Below, one piece after another: positions 7,169 through 14,979 of a stretch of 19,729 nt of DNA. Both the position numbers and the translations under genes were made by a program. Under the pieces are notes generated by a model. It made no database searches. It was not told where the DNA came from and saw nothing but the letters and a program-made list of their open reading frames with translations. The DNA is taken from contig CAMYPV010000020.1 in assembly GCA_947293975.1 (NCBI GenBank), forward strand, positions 1-19,729. The letters are read 5' to 3'. Source of the stretch: an uncultured Ezakiella sp. (lineage in GTDB: Bacteria > Bacillota > Clostridia > Tissierellales > Peptoniphilaceae). Within the stretch, counting starts at the first letter, position 1; every line of letters begins with the position of its first letter.

Positions 7169-8494
7169 ATGAAACTAAAAATTGGTAACTTTTATGTTAA
7201 GGATGTAGTTTTTGGAGATAAACTTTCATTCAAAGACGGCATTTTGACTCTTAACAAAAAAGAAGCTCTTGATTTTATTCGTCAAGACGAACACATCACC
7301 GACTGCGATATTGTAATTGCAAGACCTGGTGAGAAAAAGAGAATTGTTCCAGTTAAAGAAGCTGCAGAAGCAAGAGTAAGATTAGATGGCAAGGCAGTTT
7401 TTCCAGGTGTAACTGGCGACTTAAGAATGTGTGGCGACGGCGAATTACATGCTCTTAAAAATATGAGCATACTAGGTGTTGGCATGCATTGGGGTTCATT
7501 TGGTGATGGACTTATTGATATGTGGGGCGAAGGACAAAAGTACACTTATTTTGGTAATCTAATCAACGTTTGTCTAGTTATCGACACTGATGAAGAGTTT
7601 GAAAGATACGAGCAACAAAAGAAAAATCGTGCAATTAGAGATGCAGTTCATAAATTTGCCGAATATCTAGGAAGCGCTGTTAAAGATTTACAACCTGAAG
7701 ATACAGAAGTTTTCGAATTAGAACCTGTTACTAAGAGAGATGAAAAAGTTAATAAACTTCCATCAGTTGTTCTAGTTATGCAACCACAATCACAAATGGA
7801 AGAAATGGGATATAATGACAGAGTTTACGGATGGGACATGAACCATTTTGTTCCAAGTTTTATGAATCCAAATGAAGTTTTAGATGGTGCTTTGATTTCA
7901 GGTAGCTTTATGCCATCATCATCAAAATGGGCAACATATGATTTTCAAAATTTCCCAACTATAAAATCTCTTTACAGAGAGCATGGAAAAACAATCAACT
8001 TCTTGGGTGTAATTATGAGTAACTTAAACGTAAGCTTAGAGCAAAAAACACGTTCATCAATCTTTGTTGCACAAATGGCAAAGAGCCTTGGCGCTGACGG
8101 AGCAATTGTAACCGAAGAAGGATATGGAAATCCAGATGCTGACTACATTTTATGTCTAGCAGCTCTTGAAGATGTTGGAGTAAAAACAGTTGGTATTTCA
8201 AACGAATGTACAGGTAGAGACGGCGCAAGTCAACCGCTAGTTACTCTTGATGAAAAAGCAAATGCTCTTGTATCAACAGGAAATGTAAGTGAGCTAATCG
8301 AATTAGAACCAGCTGATGAAGTTATCGGCGAATTACAATCTCTTGCACGCGACGGACTATCAGGTGGTTGGGCTGGAGATGAAATTCTCGGACCTTCAGT
8401 AAGAGAAGATGGTTCAATTATTATGGAAAATAACGCCATGTTCTGTGGAGACCAAATTGCTGGATGGTCAACAAAGACTATGAAGGAATTTTAG
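7169..8494 (+). CDS. grdI: Betaine reductase, substrate-specific protein B, GrdI-type alpha subunit
   Basis: This 441-residue protein belongs to the GrdE/GrdG/GrdI family of the glycine, sarcosine and betaine reductases. The typical C-terminal half is present: TEEGYGNPDADYILC (315-329), CTGRDGASQPL (347-357) and ANALVSTGN (364-372). In glycine-type GrdE the proprotein is cut at an Asn-Cys pair inside a segment like SGNC to make a pyruvoyl group; here the matching segment reads SGSFMP (244-249), so the cysteine is absent. Betaine has a quaternary nitrogen and cannot form a Schiff base, so an uncut subunit fits a betaine enzyme, as does the downstream BCCT transporter. GGGAGG precedes the ATG. 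The grdH start follows 9 bases after the stop. Specificity is inferred; the family is certain. Confidence 0.88.
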   Translation: MKLKIGNFYVKDVVFGDKLSFKDGILTLNKKEALDFIRQDEHITDCDIVIARPGEKKRIVPVKEAAEARVRLDGKAVFPGVTGDLRMCGDGELHALKNMSILGVGMHWGSFGDGLIDMWGEGQKYTYFGNLINVCLVIDTDEEFERYEQQKKNRAIRDAVHKFAEYLGSAVKDLQPEDTEVFELEPVTKRDEKVNKLPSVVLVMQPQSQMEEMGYNDRVYGWDMNHFVPSFMNPNEVLDGALISGSFMPSSSKWATYDFQNFPTIKSLYREHGKTINFLGVIMSNLNVSLEQKTRSSIFVAQMAKSLGADGAIVTEEGYGNPDADYILCLAALEDVGVKTVGISNECTGRDGASQPLVTLDEKANALVSTGNVSELIELEPADEVIGELQSLARDGLSGGWAGDEILGPSVREDGSIIMENNAMFCGDQIAGWSTKTMKEF

Positions 8495-8503
8495 GAGGTT
8501 ATT

Positions 8504-9811
8504 ATGAAGAAAGTAATTCATTATATAAATCAATTCTTCGCTGGTGTAGGTGGAGAAGATAAAGCTGATTTTGAGCCAGAGTTAAGAGAAGGTGTAGTTG
8601 GACCAGGTATGGCCCTTAACAATTTCTTGAAAGATGCTGAAGTTACACACACAATTATCTGCGGAGATAACTTCATGGGTTCAAACACAGACGAAGCTGT
8701 TAAGAGAATTATGGATAGCCTTGAAGGAATCGATTTTGATTTATTCATTGCTGGCCCAGCATTCCAAGCAGGTCGTTATGGTGTTGCATGTGGTACAATT
8801 TCAGAAAAGATTAAAGAAAAATACAATGTTCCTGTTTTAACATCAATGAATGTTGAAAACCCAGGCGTTGAAATGTTCAAGGCAAGCATGCCAGTGTTTA
8901 AAGGAGGACACTCAGCTGCTTCTATGGCTGAAGATGTAAAGAAGATGGCAGACTATGCAAATAAAATTTTTGCAGGTGAAGAACTTCTATCAGCTGATGA
9001 AGAAGGCTATTTTGTAAGAGGAGTTCGTCACCAAGTATGGCCAAAAGGTGAAAAGATGGCAGCCGATAGAGGCGTTGAAATGCTAATCAAAAAATTAAAT
9101 GGCGAAGAATTCCAAACTGAGCTAATTATTCCTAAGAAGGACACAGTTCCAATTGCTCCACCGATTAAAGATTTATCAAAAGCTAAGATTGCAATCCTAA
9201 CTACTGGTGGTATTGTTCCAATCGACAACCCTGACAGAATTCAATCTGCATCAGCAACTCGTTGGGGAAGATACGACTGTGGCAATCTTGACAGACTTGA
9301 AGGTGGAGTTTACAAAACTATCCACGCTGGTTTTGACCCAGAAGCTGCAGACAATGATCCAAACGTAATCGTTCCTTGGGACGTATTGAAGGAATTTGTT
9401 AAAGAAGGTAAAATCGGTTCTCTTCACAAATATTTCTACTCAACAGTAGGTACAGGTACAACACAAAAAGAAGCTGCACGTATGGGAAGAGAAATGTACG
9501 AAAAACTAATTGAAGATGGCGTTGACGGCGTTATTATGACATCAACCTGAGGCACTTGTACACGTTGCGGTGCAACGATCGTAAAAGAAATAGAAAAAAA
9601 GGGTATGCCAATTGTTCAAATGTGCAACTTAATCCCAGTTGCTATAACAGTTGGTACTAACAAAATTGTTCCTACTATATCAATCCCTTATCCTCTAGGT
9701 GATCCAAGTACACCAAAAGAGGTTCAACACGCACTTAGAAAACATCGTGTAGAAGTTGCCTTAGACGCATTAACAGATGACGCACAAGAACAAACTGTTT
9801 ACAGAGTATAA
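8504..9811 (+). CDS. grdH: Betaine reductase protein B, GrdH-type selenoprotein subunit (TGA at 9548-9550 read as selenocysteine)
   Basis: The frame runs 348 codons to a TGA at 9548-9550 and continues without a break for 86 more codons to TAA at 9811, giving 435 residues, the normal length for GrdB/GrdF/GrdH. The active-site motif around the TGA is ST-U-GTCTRC, with Sec349, Cys352 and Cys355. The downstream part (GATIVKEIEKKGMPIVQMCN and on) is unmistakably the C-terminus of this family. The selenol attacks the substrate, releasing trimethylamine and passing a carboxymethyl group to selenoprotein A. AGGAGG lies 5 bases before the ATG. Automatic gene calling would split it in two or stop at 9550. 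The host must encode SelA, SelB, SelC, SelD and GrdA elsewhere. Confidence 0.93.
9548..9577 (+). promoter_or_regulatory. Selenocysteine codon with SECIS-like hairpin
   Basis: The UGA (9548-9550) is followed 12 bases later by a perfect 6-bp stem CGTTGC/GCAACG (9563-9568 with 9572-9577) with a GGU apex; opening the last pair gives a 5-base loop CGGUG. The apical G/U lies about 20 bases from the UGA, inside the window described for bacterial SECIS elements bound by SelB. The stem itself encodes the conserved Arg-Cys-Gly-Ala-Thr. Confidence 0.8.
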
Positions 9812-9846
9812 ATTTAGGTTTTCATAAACAAAACAGGAGGATAATT

Positions 9847-11316
9847 ATGAAAAAGGACAATCAGGTATTTATTATATCATTGATTGTTGTGGCACTATTA
9901 GCTGGATGGGGTATAATAAGCCCCACCTCCTTTGGTGTTGTTGCAGACAATGTTTTTAATTTTTTAACAACAAATTTCGGATGGCTATACTTAATTATTA
10001 TGTTCTCATTTGTGGCTTATGTGGCCTATTTAGGACTAGGAAAGTATGGTAATATCAGACTAGGCAAAGACACAGACAGACCAGAGTATTCAAACATCTC
10101 TTGGTTTGCAATGCTATTCTCAGCAGGTATGGGCATCGGTCTTGTATTCTGGGGCGTAGCTGAACCATTAAACCACTATATAAATCCTATGGGTATGCCA
10201 GGTATGTCGGTTGAGTCAGGAGAATTTGCAATATTAAGTTCATTTCTCCACTGGGGTCTTCACCCTTGGGCAAACTATACAATCATCGCTCTTCCGCTTG
10301 CGTACATGCAATTTAGAAAGAATAAACCGGGCTTAATCTCTTCAATCTTCATACCATTACTTGGTGAAGAAAGAGTAAGAGGTCCAATTGGAAAAACCAT
10401 AGACATTCTTTCAATTTTTGCTACAGTAGCAGGGGTTGCAACATCTTTGGGCTTAGGTACATTACAGATAAATTCAGGTTTAAACTATCTGTTTGGAATT
10501 CCTATCAACAATACAGTCGCACTAATCATAGTTATAACAGTAACATGTATGTTCATGGCTTCTGCAATCTCAGGCCTTGATAAAGGAATTAAAATTCTTT
10601 CCAATACAAATGTCGCCATTGCAATGATATTAATGTTATTAACATTTATAGTTGGACCATCTCTAAAAATCGTAAATGCATTTACAAATGGTATCGGTCA
10701 ATATATACAAAATTTGATTGGCGAATCATTTAGAATTTCCGCTTTTGGTGACAACGGTTGGTTAAGTGGCTGGAGAATATTCTATTGGGCATGGTGGATT
10801 GCATGGGCTCCATTTACAGGTGTGTTTATTGCGAGAATTTCAAAAGGTAGAACCATCAGAGAATTTGTAGCTGGTGTAACACTTGTTCCTGCACTTGGAT
10901 CATTTATCTGGTTTGCAATTTTTGGAACAACAGCAATCAACTTAAAACCAGAAGTTATATTAGAAGCTGTTAAATCAACAGAAACTGCATTGTTTGTAAT
11001 GAACAACCAATTAATGTTTGGCGAAATCCTATCAGGAGTTGCAGTAGTTCTATTATGTACATTCTTTGTTACATCTGCTGACTCAGCAACATTTGTTTTG
11101 GCAATGATGAGTAGACAAGGAAACTTAAATCCTGACGTAAAAACAAAAATTATTTGGGGCATTATTCAGTCGGCACTTGCTTTTGCACTAATGTTAGCAG
11201 GCGGATTGAAAGTATTACAAACTGCATCAATAGCAGCTGCCTTCCCATTTGGAATAGTAATGATATTTGCAATGGTATCTTTCTCCAAAGCATTGAAAGA
11301 AGACGGCGTAAAATAA
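9847..11316 (+). CDS. BCCT-family betaine/choline/carnitine transporter
   Basis: This 489-residue membrane protein has about 12 hydrophobic segments and the BCCT signature GWRIFYWAWWIAWAPF at 308-323, whose tryptophans line the aromatic box for the trimethylammonium group. The glycine stretch of the third core helix reads GMGIGLV (94-100), like the Na+-coupled betaine carrier BetP and unlike the carnitine/butyrobetaine exchanger CaiT, so Na+-driven betaine uptake is the best guess. The long charged tails used by BetP for osmosensing are absent, pointing to a nutritional rather than osmotic role. It follows grdH by 35 bases with its own AGGAGG and no terminator between them, so it belongs to the operon. 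A terminator follows at 11322. Confidence 0.92.
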   Translation: MKKDNQVFIISLIVVALLAGWGIISPTSFGVVADNVFNFLTTNFGWLYLIIMFSFVAYVAYLGLGKYGNIRLGKDTDRPEYSNISWFAMLFSAGMGIGLVFWGVAEPLNHYINPMGMPGMSVESGEFAILSSFLHWGLHPWANYTIIALPLAYMQFRKNKPGLISSIFIPLLGEERVRGPIGKTIDILSIFATVAGVATSLGLGTLQINSGLNYLFGIPINNTVALIIVITVTCMFMASAISGLDKGIKILSNTNVAIAMILMLLTFIVGPSLKIVNAFTNGIGQYIQNLIGESFRISAFGDNGWLSGWRIFYWAWWIAWAPFTGVFIARISKGRTIREFVAGVTLVPALGSFIWFAIFGTTAINLKPEVILEAVKSTETALFVMNNQLMFGEILSGVAVVLLCTFFVTSADSATFVLAMMSRQGNLNPDVKTKIIWGIIQSALAFALMLAGGLKVLQTASIAAAFPFGIVMIFAMVSFSKALKEDGVK

Positions 11317-11321
11317 CAAAT

Positions 11322-11352
11322 AAAAACTGAGCTTTTTAAGCTCAGTTTTTTT
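11322..11352. terminator. Bidirectional intrinsic terminator between the BCCT gene and the convergent ABC operon
   Basis: AAAAACTGAGCTT (11322-11334) pairs with AAGCTCAGTTTTT (11338-11350) over a 3-base loop. The plus strand ends in a run of seven T, and the minus strand continues TTTTTATTTG, so the hairpin can stop transcription from both sides. Confidence 0.9.
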
Positions 11353-11426
11353 GTTCTGTTATTCATAAATTTTAATGTACATAAATACAACATCCCAGTG
11401 TACAAACAGGTTTGCGATGTATAATT

Positions 11427-12182
11427 TTATATTTTCCATATTATATTTTTCAATCCGTCGGAGCTTGTTGTGATTTCGGATTTTACGCCGTAGATTTTGT
11501 AGATCATTTCTTCGTTTACAATTTCTTCGGGCGTTCCTTCGGCGATTAGCTTTGAATCTTTCAAGCAGTACAGATAATCGCAAAACATCAGCGACAGATT
11601 GATGTCGTGCAGCGCTGCAAGCACAGTTTTTTTGGAATCTTTTACGAGTTTTAATAGCTCGAGTTGGTATTTGATGTCCAGGTGGTTTGTGGGTTCGTCA
11701 AGTATTAATATGTCGCTTTCCTGACAGATTGCGCGCGCAAGATGCACTCTTTGGCGTTCTCCTCCCGATAGGCTCGACAAAAATCTGTCTTCTTTGCCTT
11801 CCATGCCTACCATTTTGATTGCGGATTCGACGATTTCCCTATCGTGCTTGTTTTCGCGTTCCATGAATTTTTTGTGCGGTCCACGCCCAAGCATGACCAT
11901 CTCGTAGACTGTAAAGTCGAAGTTCATGTCGTTTATCTGGCTCATTACTGCGAGCATTTTTGCGCTTTCCTTCACCTTGATGTCGTTAAGATTTCTACCG
12001 TCAATAAAAATATTTCCGGTGTAATTTCTGTTTGCCCTGTAGATGCATCTAAGTGAGGTCGACTTGCCCGAGCCATTTGGCCCGATGATTGCGACAAATT
12101 TATTGTCTTCGACTTTTAAATTTATATCTTTTATGAGTGTTTTGTCGTTAATTTTGTACGTAAGATTTTCTGTAATAATCAT
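11427..12182 (-). CDS. btuD: ABC transporter ATP-binding protein of a cobalamin/siderophore-type importer
   Basis: This 251-residue ATPase has Walker A GPNGSGKST (34-42), a Q-loop near residue 82, signature LSGGERQRV (138-146), Walker B DILILDEP (157-164) and switch His192. The segment VMLGRGPHKK (97-105 region) is typical of the FecE/BtuD/FhuC group. A GTG at 12185 is possible, but the ATG at 12182 forms a TGATG junction with the permease stop and has GGAGG 5 bases upstream, so I start there. It is the last gene of the operon controlled by the cobalamin riboswitch, so corrinoid uptake is likely; iron-siderophore or heme importers share this sequence family. Confidence 0.88.
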   Translation of the reverse strand: MIITENLTYKINDKTLIKDINLKVEDNKFVAIIGPNGSGKSTSLRCIYRANRNYTGNIFIDGRNLNDIKVKESAKMLAVMSQINDMNFDFTVYEMVMLGRGPHKKFMERENKHDREIVESAIKMVGMEGKEDRFLSSLSGGERQRVHLARAICQESDILILDEPTNHLDIKYQLELLKLVKDSKKTVLAALHDINLSLMFCDYLYCLKDSKLIAEGTPEEIVNEEMIYKIYGVKSEITTSSDGLKNIIWKI

Positions 12183-13216
12183 CACTGCCTCCTAAAAGAT
12201 TTTGTAATTATCAAGTAAATAAATAGCGGCGCGCCAATTAGTGCAACAACAACGCCCGTTGGCAACTCGGTTGACGGTATCAAGACGCGTGATGCGATGT
12301 CTGCCCACACGAGTAGTATCGACCCCAATAGCGCCGACAAAAACACCAGCTTCTTGTGACTGTTGCCGACTATAAACCTTCCCACATGTGGAATGATTAA
12401 TCCGATAAATCCAATGATTCCGCTTACATAAACGACAAATCCTATCATGATGCTGATTATAAGTAGATAGATGTGTCTCAATTTGTTTAAATCAACGCCC
12501 ATAGTAATTGCAATGTCGTCGCCCAACAGTGCAAGGTCGAGATTTCTGTGCTGCGTGAAGAACAAAATCGTGCAGATAAATATAATCGGTGCAATTTTTG
12601 TGATATTCTCCCACTTTGCGCCGGCAAGTGATCCCAACAACCAAAAGTTAAGCTCACGCGCAGCCTCACGATTTGACGACATAAAAATCATCAAAGACGA
12701 CAGCGTGTTCATAACTGTCGAGAGCGCAATGCCCGACAATAAGAGCTTCGAAGTCGACGACCTCGAGCCGATGTTTGAAAGAATAACGACCAAAATCGCA
12801 ATCGCAAACGCACCCAAAAACGCACACACGCCGATTGAATTTGAACCAAAAATCGTATTGATGCCAAGTGTGATGCCAAGCGTTGCGCCAAAAGTTGCGC
12901 CCGAACTGATGCCAAGCACATAAGGATCGGCAAGCGGGTTTTTGACAACCGCCTGCATTACAAGACCCGACACCCCAAGGCTCATGCCAACAACAATCGC
13001 AAGCACCAACCTCGGCAGACGAATCAAGTACACAATGTCAAAATCCTGCGGACGAATCCCATCAACATCAACGCCAATGCCCATCTTTGACAAAATAATT
13101 TTAATCACATGGCCAAAATCAATCTGAGCATAGCCAATATTTACACCCACAATAATAGAAATGGCTAATACTACAAGTAATATTAGCATTAGCCATTTAA
13201 AATTTTTATTTTTCAT
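12182..13216 (-). CDS. btuC: FecCD/BtuC-type ABC transporter permease
   Basis: This 344-residue protein has about ten membrane segments and the hallmarks of the FecCD family: LVMQAVVKNPLADPYVLGIS (near 85-104) and the coupling-helix region with GFIGLIIPHVGRFIVG (near 275-290), then LPTGVVVALIGAPLF close to the C-terminus. Two copies form the channel of BtuCD-like importers. The ATG lies within the last 11 bases of the binding-protein gene with no clear ribosome binding site of its own, so translation is probably coupled. The riboswitch upstream of the operon suggests a corrinoid substrate. Confidence 0.88.
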   Translation of the reverse strand: MKNKNFKWLMLILLVVLAISIIVGVNIGYAQIDFGHVIKIILSKMGIGVDVDGIRPQDFDIVYLIRLPRLVLAIVVGMSLGVSGLVMQAVVKNPLADPYVLGISSGATFGATLGITLGINTIFGSNSIGVCAFLGAFAIAILVVILSNIGSRSSTSKLLLSGIALSTVMNTLSSLMIFMSSNREAARELNFWLLGSLAGAKWENITKIAPIIFICTILFFTQHRNLDLALLGDDIAITMGVDLNKLRHIYLLIISIMIGFVVYVSGIIGFIGLIIPHVGRFIVGNSHKKLVFLSALLGSILLVWADIASRVLIPSTELPTGVVVALIGAPLFIYLIITKSFRRQ

Positions 13217-14255
13217 TATAAAGTCCGTTTACGATAGTGTCGATACCATCAGCAGTTCTAACGCCAGATGAGTAAACTTCGCTAAGCATAATTGGATAAA
13301 CGCGACCATTCTTAACAGCGTCCAAAGATTGAAGCTGTGGATTGTTTAAAATCTTTTCCTTTTCGCCATCTTTAAGCTTTTCATCGCCAAAATAAACAGT
13401 GAAAATAACTTCAGGATTCTTTTCAATCAACTCTTCAAGACCAAATTTGCCGCTCTTTTCAAAAACCAAATCAGCACCAGAAAGAGTTGCAATGTTGCCG
13501 CCGATTGAATCCTCGCCGTAATTTCTAAATTGATTGTCGCCTTCAATCTCTAAAATAACAGCCTTAACAGGCTCTCTTGATTCAGAAAGCTTCTTACCAT
13601 CAGCAATCTTCTTGTCCATCTCAGCAATAATTGCCTCAGCTTCAGCATTCTTGTTGAAAATCTTGCCAATATTTCTAATATCTTCGTATTCGTATTCCAA
13701 TTTATTAGGTTGCATGATACCGCTGTTTAAATTGATATAAGTCTTAACACCTCTGTCGTGCCAGAACTTAACATCGCCAAGCGTCTTATCGCGGAAATAA
13801 CTTGACCAAGAAATAATCATATCAGGAGCCATATCAAGCACAGCTTCCTTTGACGGGGCCTTTTCAAAGTACTCTACCTTATCAAATTGATCCTTCCACT
13901 CATCCTTAACAGGAACGTCAAGCATAGCATTTGCAATAACTCTATCGCCAAGACCAAGTGCAAGCATATTTTCAATTGCAGATTGGTAAACGCACAAAAC
14001 CTTTTCAGGAGCCTTGTCAAAAGTAAGATCAATCTTGTCACCATCAGCATTGTAAGTCGTGATAGTAACAGGATAATAATCATCCTTCACCTCAGCCTTG
14101 TCAGCGTTGTCATCCTTTGCATCTTCCTTAACATCAACCTTTTCAGAAGCCTTTGGCTCCTCTGCCTTCTTTTCGTCAACCTTGTTGCAAGCTACAAATG
14201 AAAAAACAAGAGCAACTGCAACTAAAACCGCGAAAAACTTTCTCAAATTCGTCAT
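13206..14255 (-). CDS. btuF: Substrate-binding lipoprotein of the cobalamin-type ABC importer
   Basis: This 349-residue lipoprotein starts with a signal peptide ending in the lipobox FVAC (Cys23), followed by a charged Lys/Glu/Asp-rich tether to about residue 58, and then a PeripBP domain (PF01497 type) containing DKAPEKVLCVYQSAIENMLALGLGD. It would catch corrinoid at the outer face of the membrane. The reading frame is open 64 codons further upstream (to 14447), but that stretch is riboswitch RNA; AAGGAGG 6 bases before the ATG at 14255 and the signal peptide fix the start. First gene of the three-gene importer operon. Confidence 0.88.
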   Translation of the reverse strand: MTNLRKFFAVLVAVALVFSFVACNKVDEKKAEEPKASEKVDVKEDAKDDNADKAEVKDDYYPVTITTYNADGDKIDLTFDKAPEKVLCVYQSAIENMLALGLGDRVIANAMLDVPVKDEWKDQFDKVEYFEKAPSKEAVLDMAPDMIISWSSYFRDKTLGDVKFWHDRGVKTYINLNSGIMQPNKLEYEYEDIRNIGKIFNKNAEAEAIIAEMDKKIADGKKLSESREPVKAVILEIEGDNQFRNYGEDSIGGNIATLSGADLVFEKSGKFGLEELIEKNPEVIFTVYFGDEKLKDGEKEKILNNPQLQSLDAVKNGRVYPIMLSEVYSSGVRTADGIDTIVNGLYNEK

Positions 14256-14276
14256 AAAAAAATCCTCCTTAAAATT

Positions 14277-14305
14277 ATAGAGGAAGTTAAAATAAACTTC
14301 TCTAT
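14277..14305 (-). promoter_or_regulatory. Hairpin between riboswitch and btuF start (probable expression platform)
   Basis: On the minus strand ATAGAGAAGTT pairs with AACTTCCTCTAT with one bulged C and a 6-base loop. It is followed by AATTTT and then AAGGAGG. The weak U tract and closeness to the ribosome binding site leave open whether it ends transcription or controls translation. Confidence 0.5.
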
Positions 14306-14313
14306 CTGTCGTA

Positions 14314-14453
14314 AAGAAATTTGAACGTGAAAGGTATCCTGACTCTATGCCTCGAACAAATGCATCCCTTCCCGTCAAGTGAGACGCACCCTCGGCTTTT
14401 ACAGTGGCGAAGACCGTGTGGCTTAAACCAACTTCCCTTAAATTCACAAATTC
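14314..14453 (-). ncRNA. Cobalamin (AdoCbl-type) riboswitch
   Basis: Read on the minus strand the region has the conserved pieces of the cobalamin riboswitch in order: AAGGGAAGTTGG near the 5' end, GCCACTGT followed by AAGCCGAGGGTGCG, GACGGGAAGG, and the B12 box AGTCAGGATACC (14344-14333). A closing helix AATTTG/CAAATT joins 14318-14323 with 14447-14452. It sits directly upstream of the btuF-like gene. In this class corrinoid binding lowers expression of uptake genes. Confidence 0.93.
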
Positions 14454-14469
14454 AATTGATTACAAAAAA

Positions 14470-14498
14470 ATTATAACACAAAAAAAATCAAAGCACAA
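14470..14498 (-). promoter_or_regulatory. Probable promoter of the riboswitch-importer operon
   Basis: A perfect TATAAT lies at 14475-14470 on the minus strand. The hexamer 17 bases upstream is TTGTGC, a weak -35. Transcription would begin near 14463, just ahead of the riboswitch. Confidence 0.55.
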
Positions 14499-14665
14499 AC
14501 ACACATATAAACACATATTCACAAAATCATGCAGCACGAAAAATAATGTTTACATATCAACCGTACATAAAAATCGATTACAACCATGCAATGAATTACA
14601 TAAACCAAATTAATTCAAGTGATTGCCACGTTTTCATTCAATTACTTGGCATTTGCAAAACAAAA

Positions 14666-14681
14666 GCCCACAAAAGTGGGC
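14666..14681 (-). terminator. Intrinsic terminator after the methyltransferase remnant
   Basis: GCCCAC/GTGGGC with a 4-base loop, followed on the minus strand by TTTTGTTTTG. It is the first terminator downstream of the KilA-N gene and the remnant. The DNA from here to the riboswitch promoter (14476-14665) shows no gene. Confidence 0.8.
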
Positions 14682-14713
14682 ATATGTGTGAAATAATACT
14701 ATATTTTATTCTA

Positions 14714-14938
14714 CTAGCGCTTGGTAAGGTAAGTCTCTGTCAAGAAATTTCCGCTGCCAGAAAAGAATTCGAGGATGATGGAGTTGCTATCAGTACCAAT
14801 CGTTAGCAATTCTTCAATAAAACCAAGTGGTTTGGGGAAATCAAATACATTACTCATTGATAGATTTTTTAACATAGTAGCACCTTTTGTGGCATTCTTA
14901 TTTTTTCAAGGAATGCTTTCATTCTCTATTCCTCCACA
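14714..14938 (-). pseudogene. Remnant of a type III-like (beta-class) DNA methyltransferase
   Basis: One minus-strand frame from 14938 to the TAG at 14716-14714 reads CGGIENESIP, then TGA, then KNKNATKGATMLKNLSMSNV, then FDFPKPLGFIEELLTIGTD and SNSIILEFFSGSG, and ends TYLTKR. FDFPKP and the FFSGSG box (motif I, S-adenosylmethionine binding) with this spacing are typical of the C-terminal half of Mod subunits of type III restriction systems and of related adenine methyltransferases. The DPPY-containing N-terminal part and everything after motif I are gone, and there is an in-frame TGA (14907-14905). It is therefore dead. It lies 41 bases downstream of the KilA-N gene on the same strand, a pairing often seen in defence islands. 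Confidence 0.75.
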
Positions 14939-14979
14939 AATTCAAATTTATTTATTCAATTACAAACTAACAGTTATTA

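Noticed and set aside
9605..9811. Separate small gene downstream of the grdH TGA
   Set aside because: The frame is continuous with 8504-9550, and the residues before the ATG at 9605 (GTCTRCGATIVKE) belong to the same conserved domain; it is the C-terminus of the selenoprotein.
14256..14447. 64-residue N-terminal extension of the binding lipoprotein
   Set aside because: The stretch overlaps the cobalamin riboswitch, and the signal peptide with its ribosome binding site starts at 14255.
14875..14926. ATG at about 14913 as the start of a functional short methyltransferase gene
   Set aside because: The ATG frame (MKAFLEKIRM...) is not the frame of the FDFPKP segment and ends at a TAA; the conserved frame has a TGA at 14907-14905 instead.
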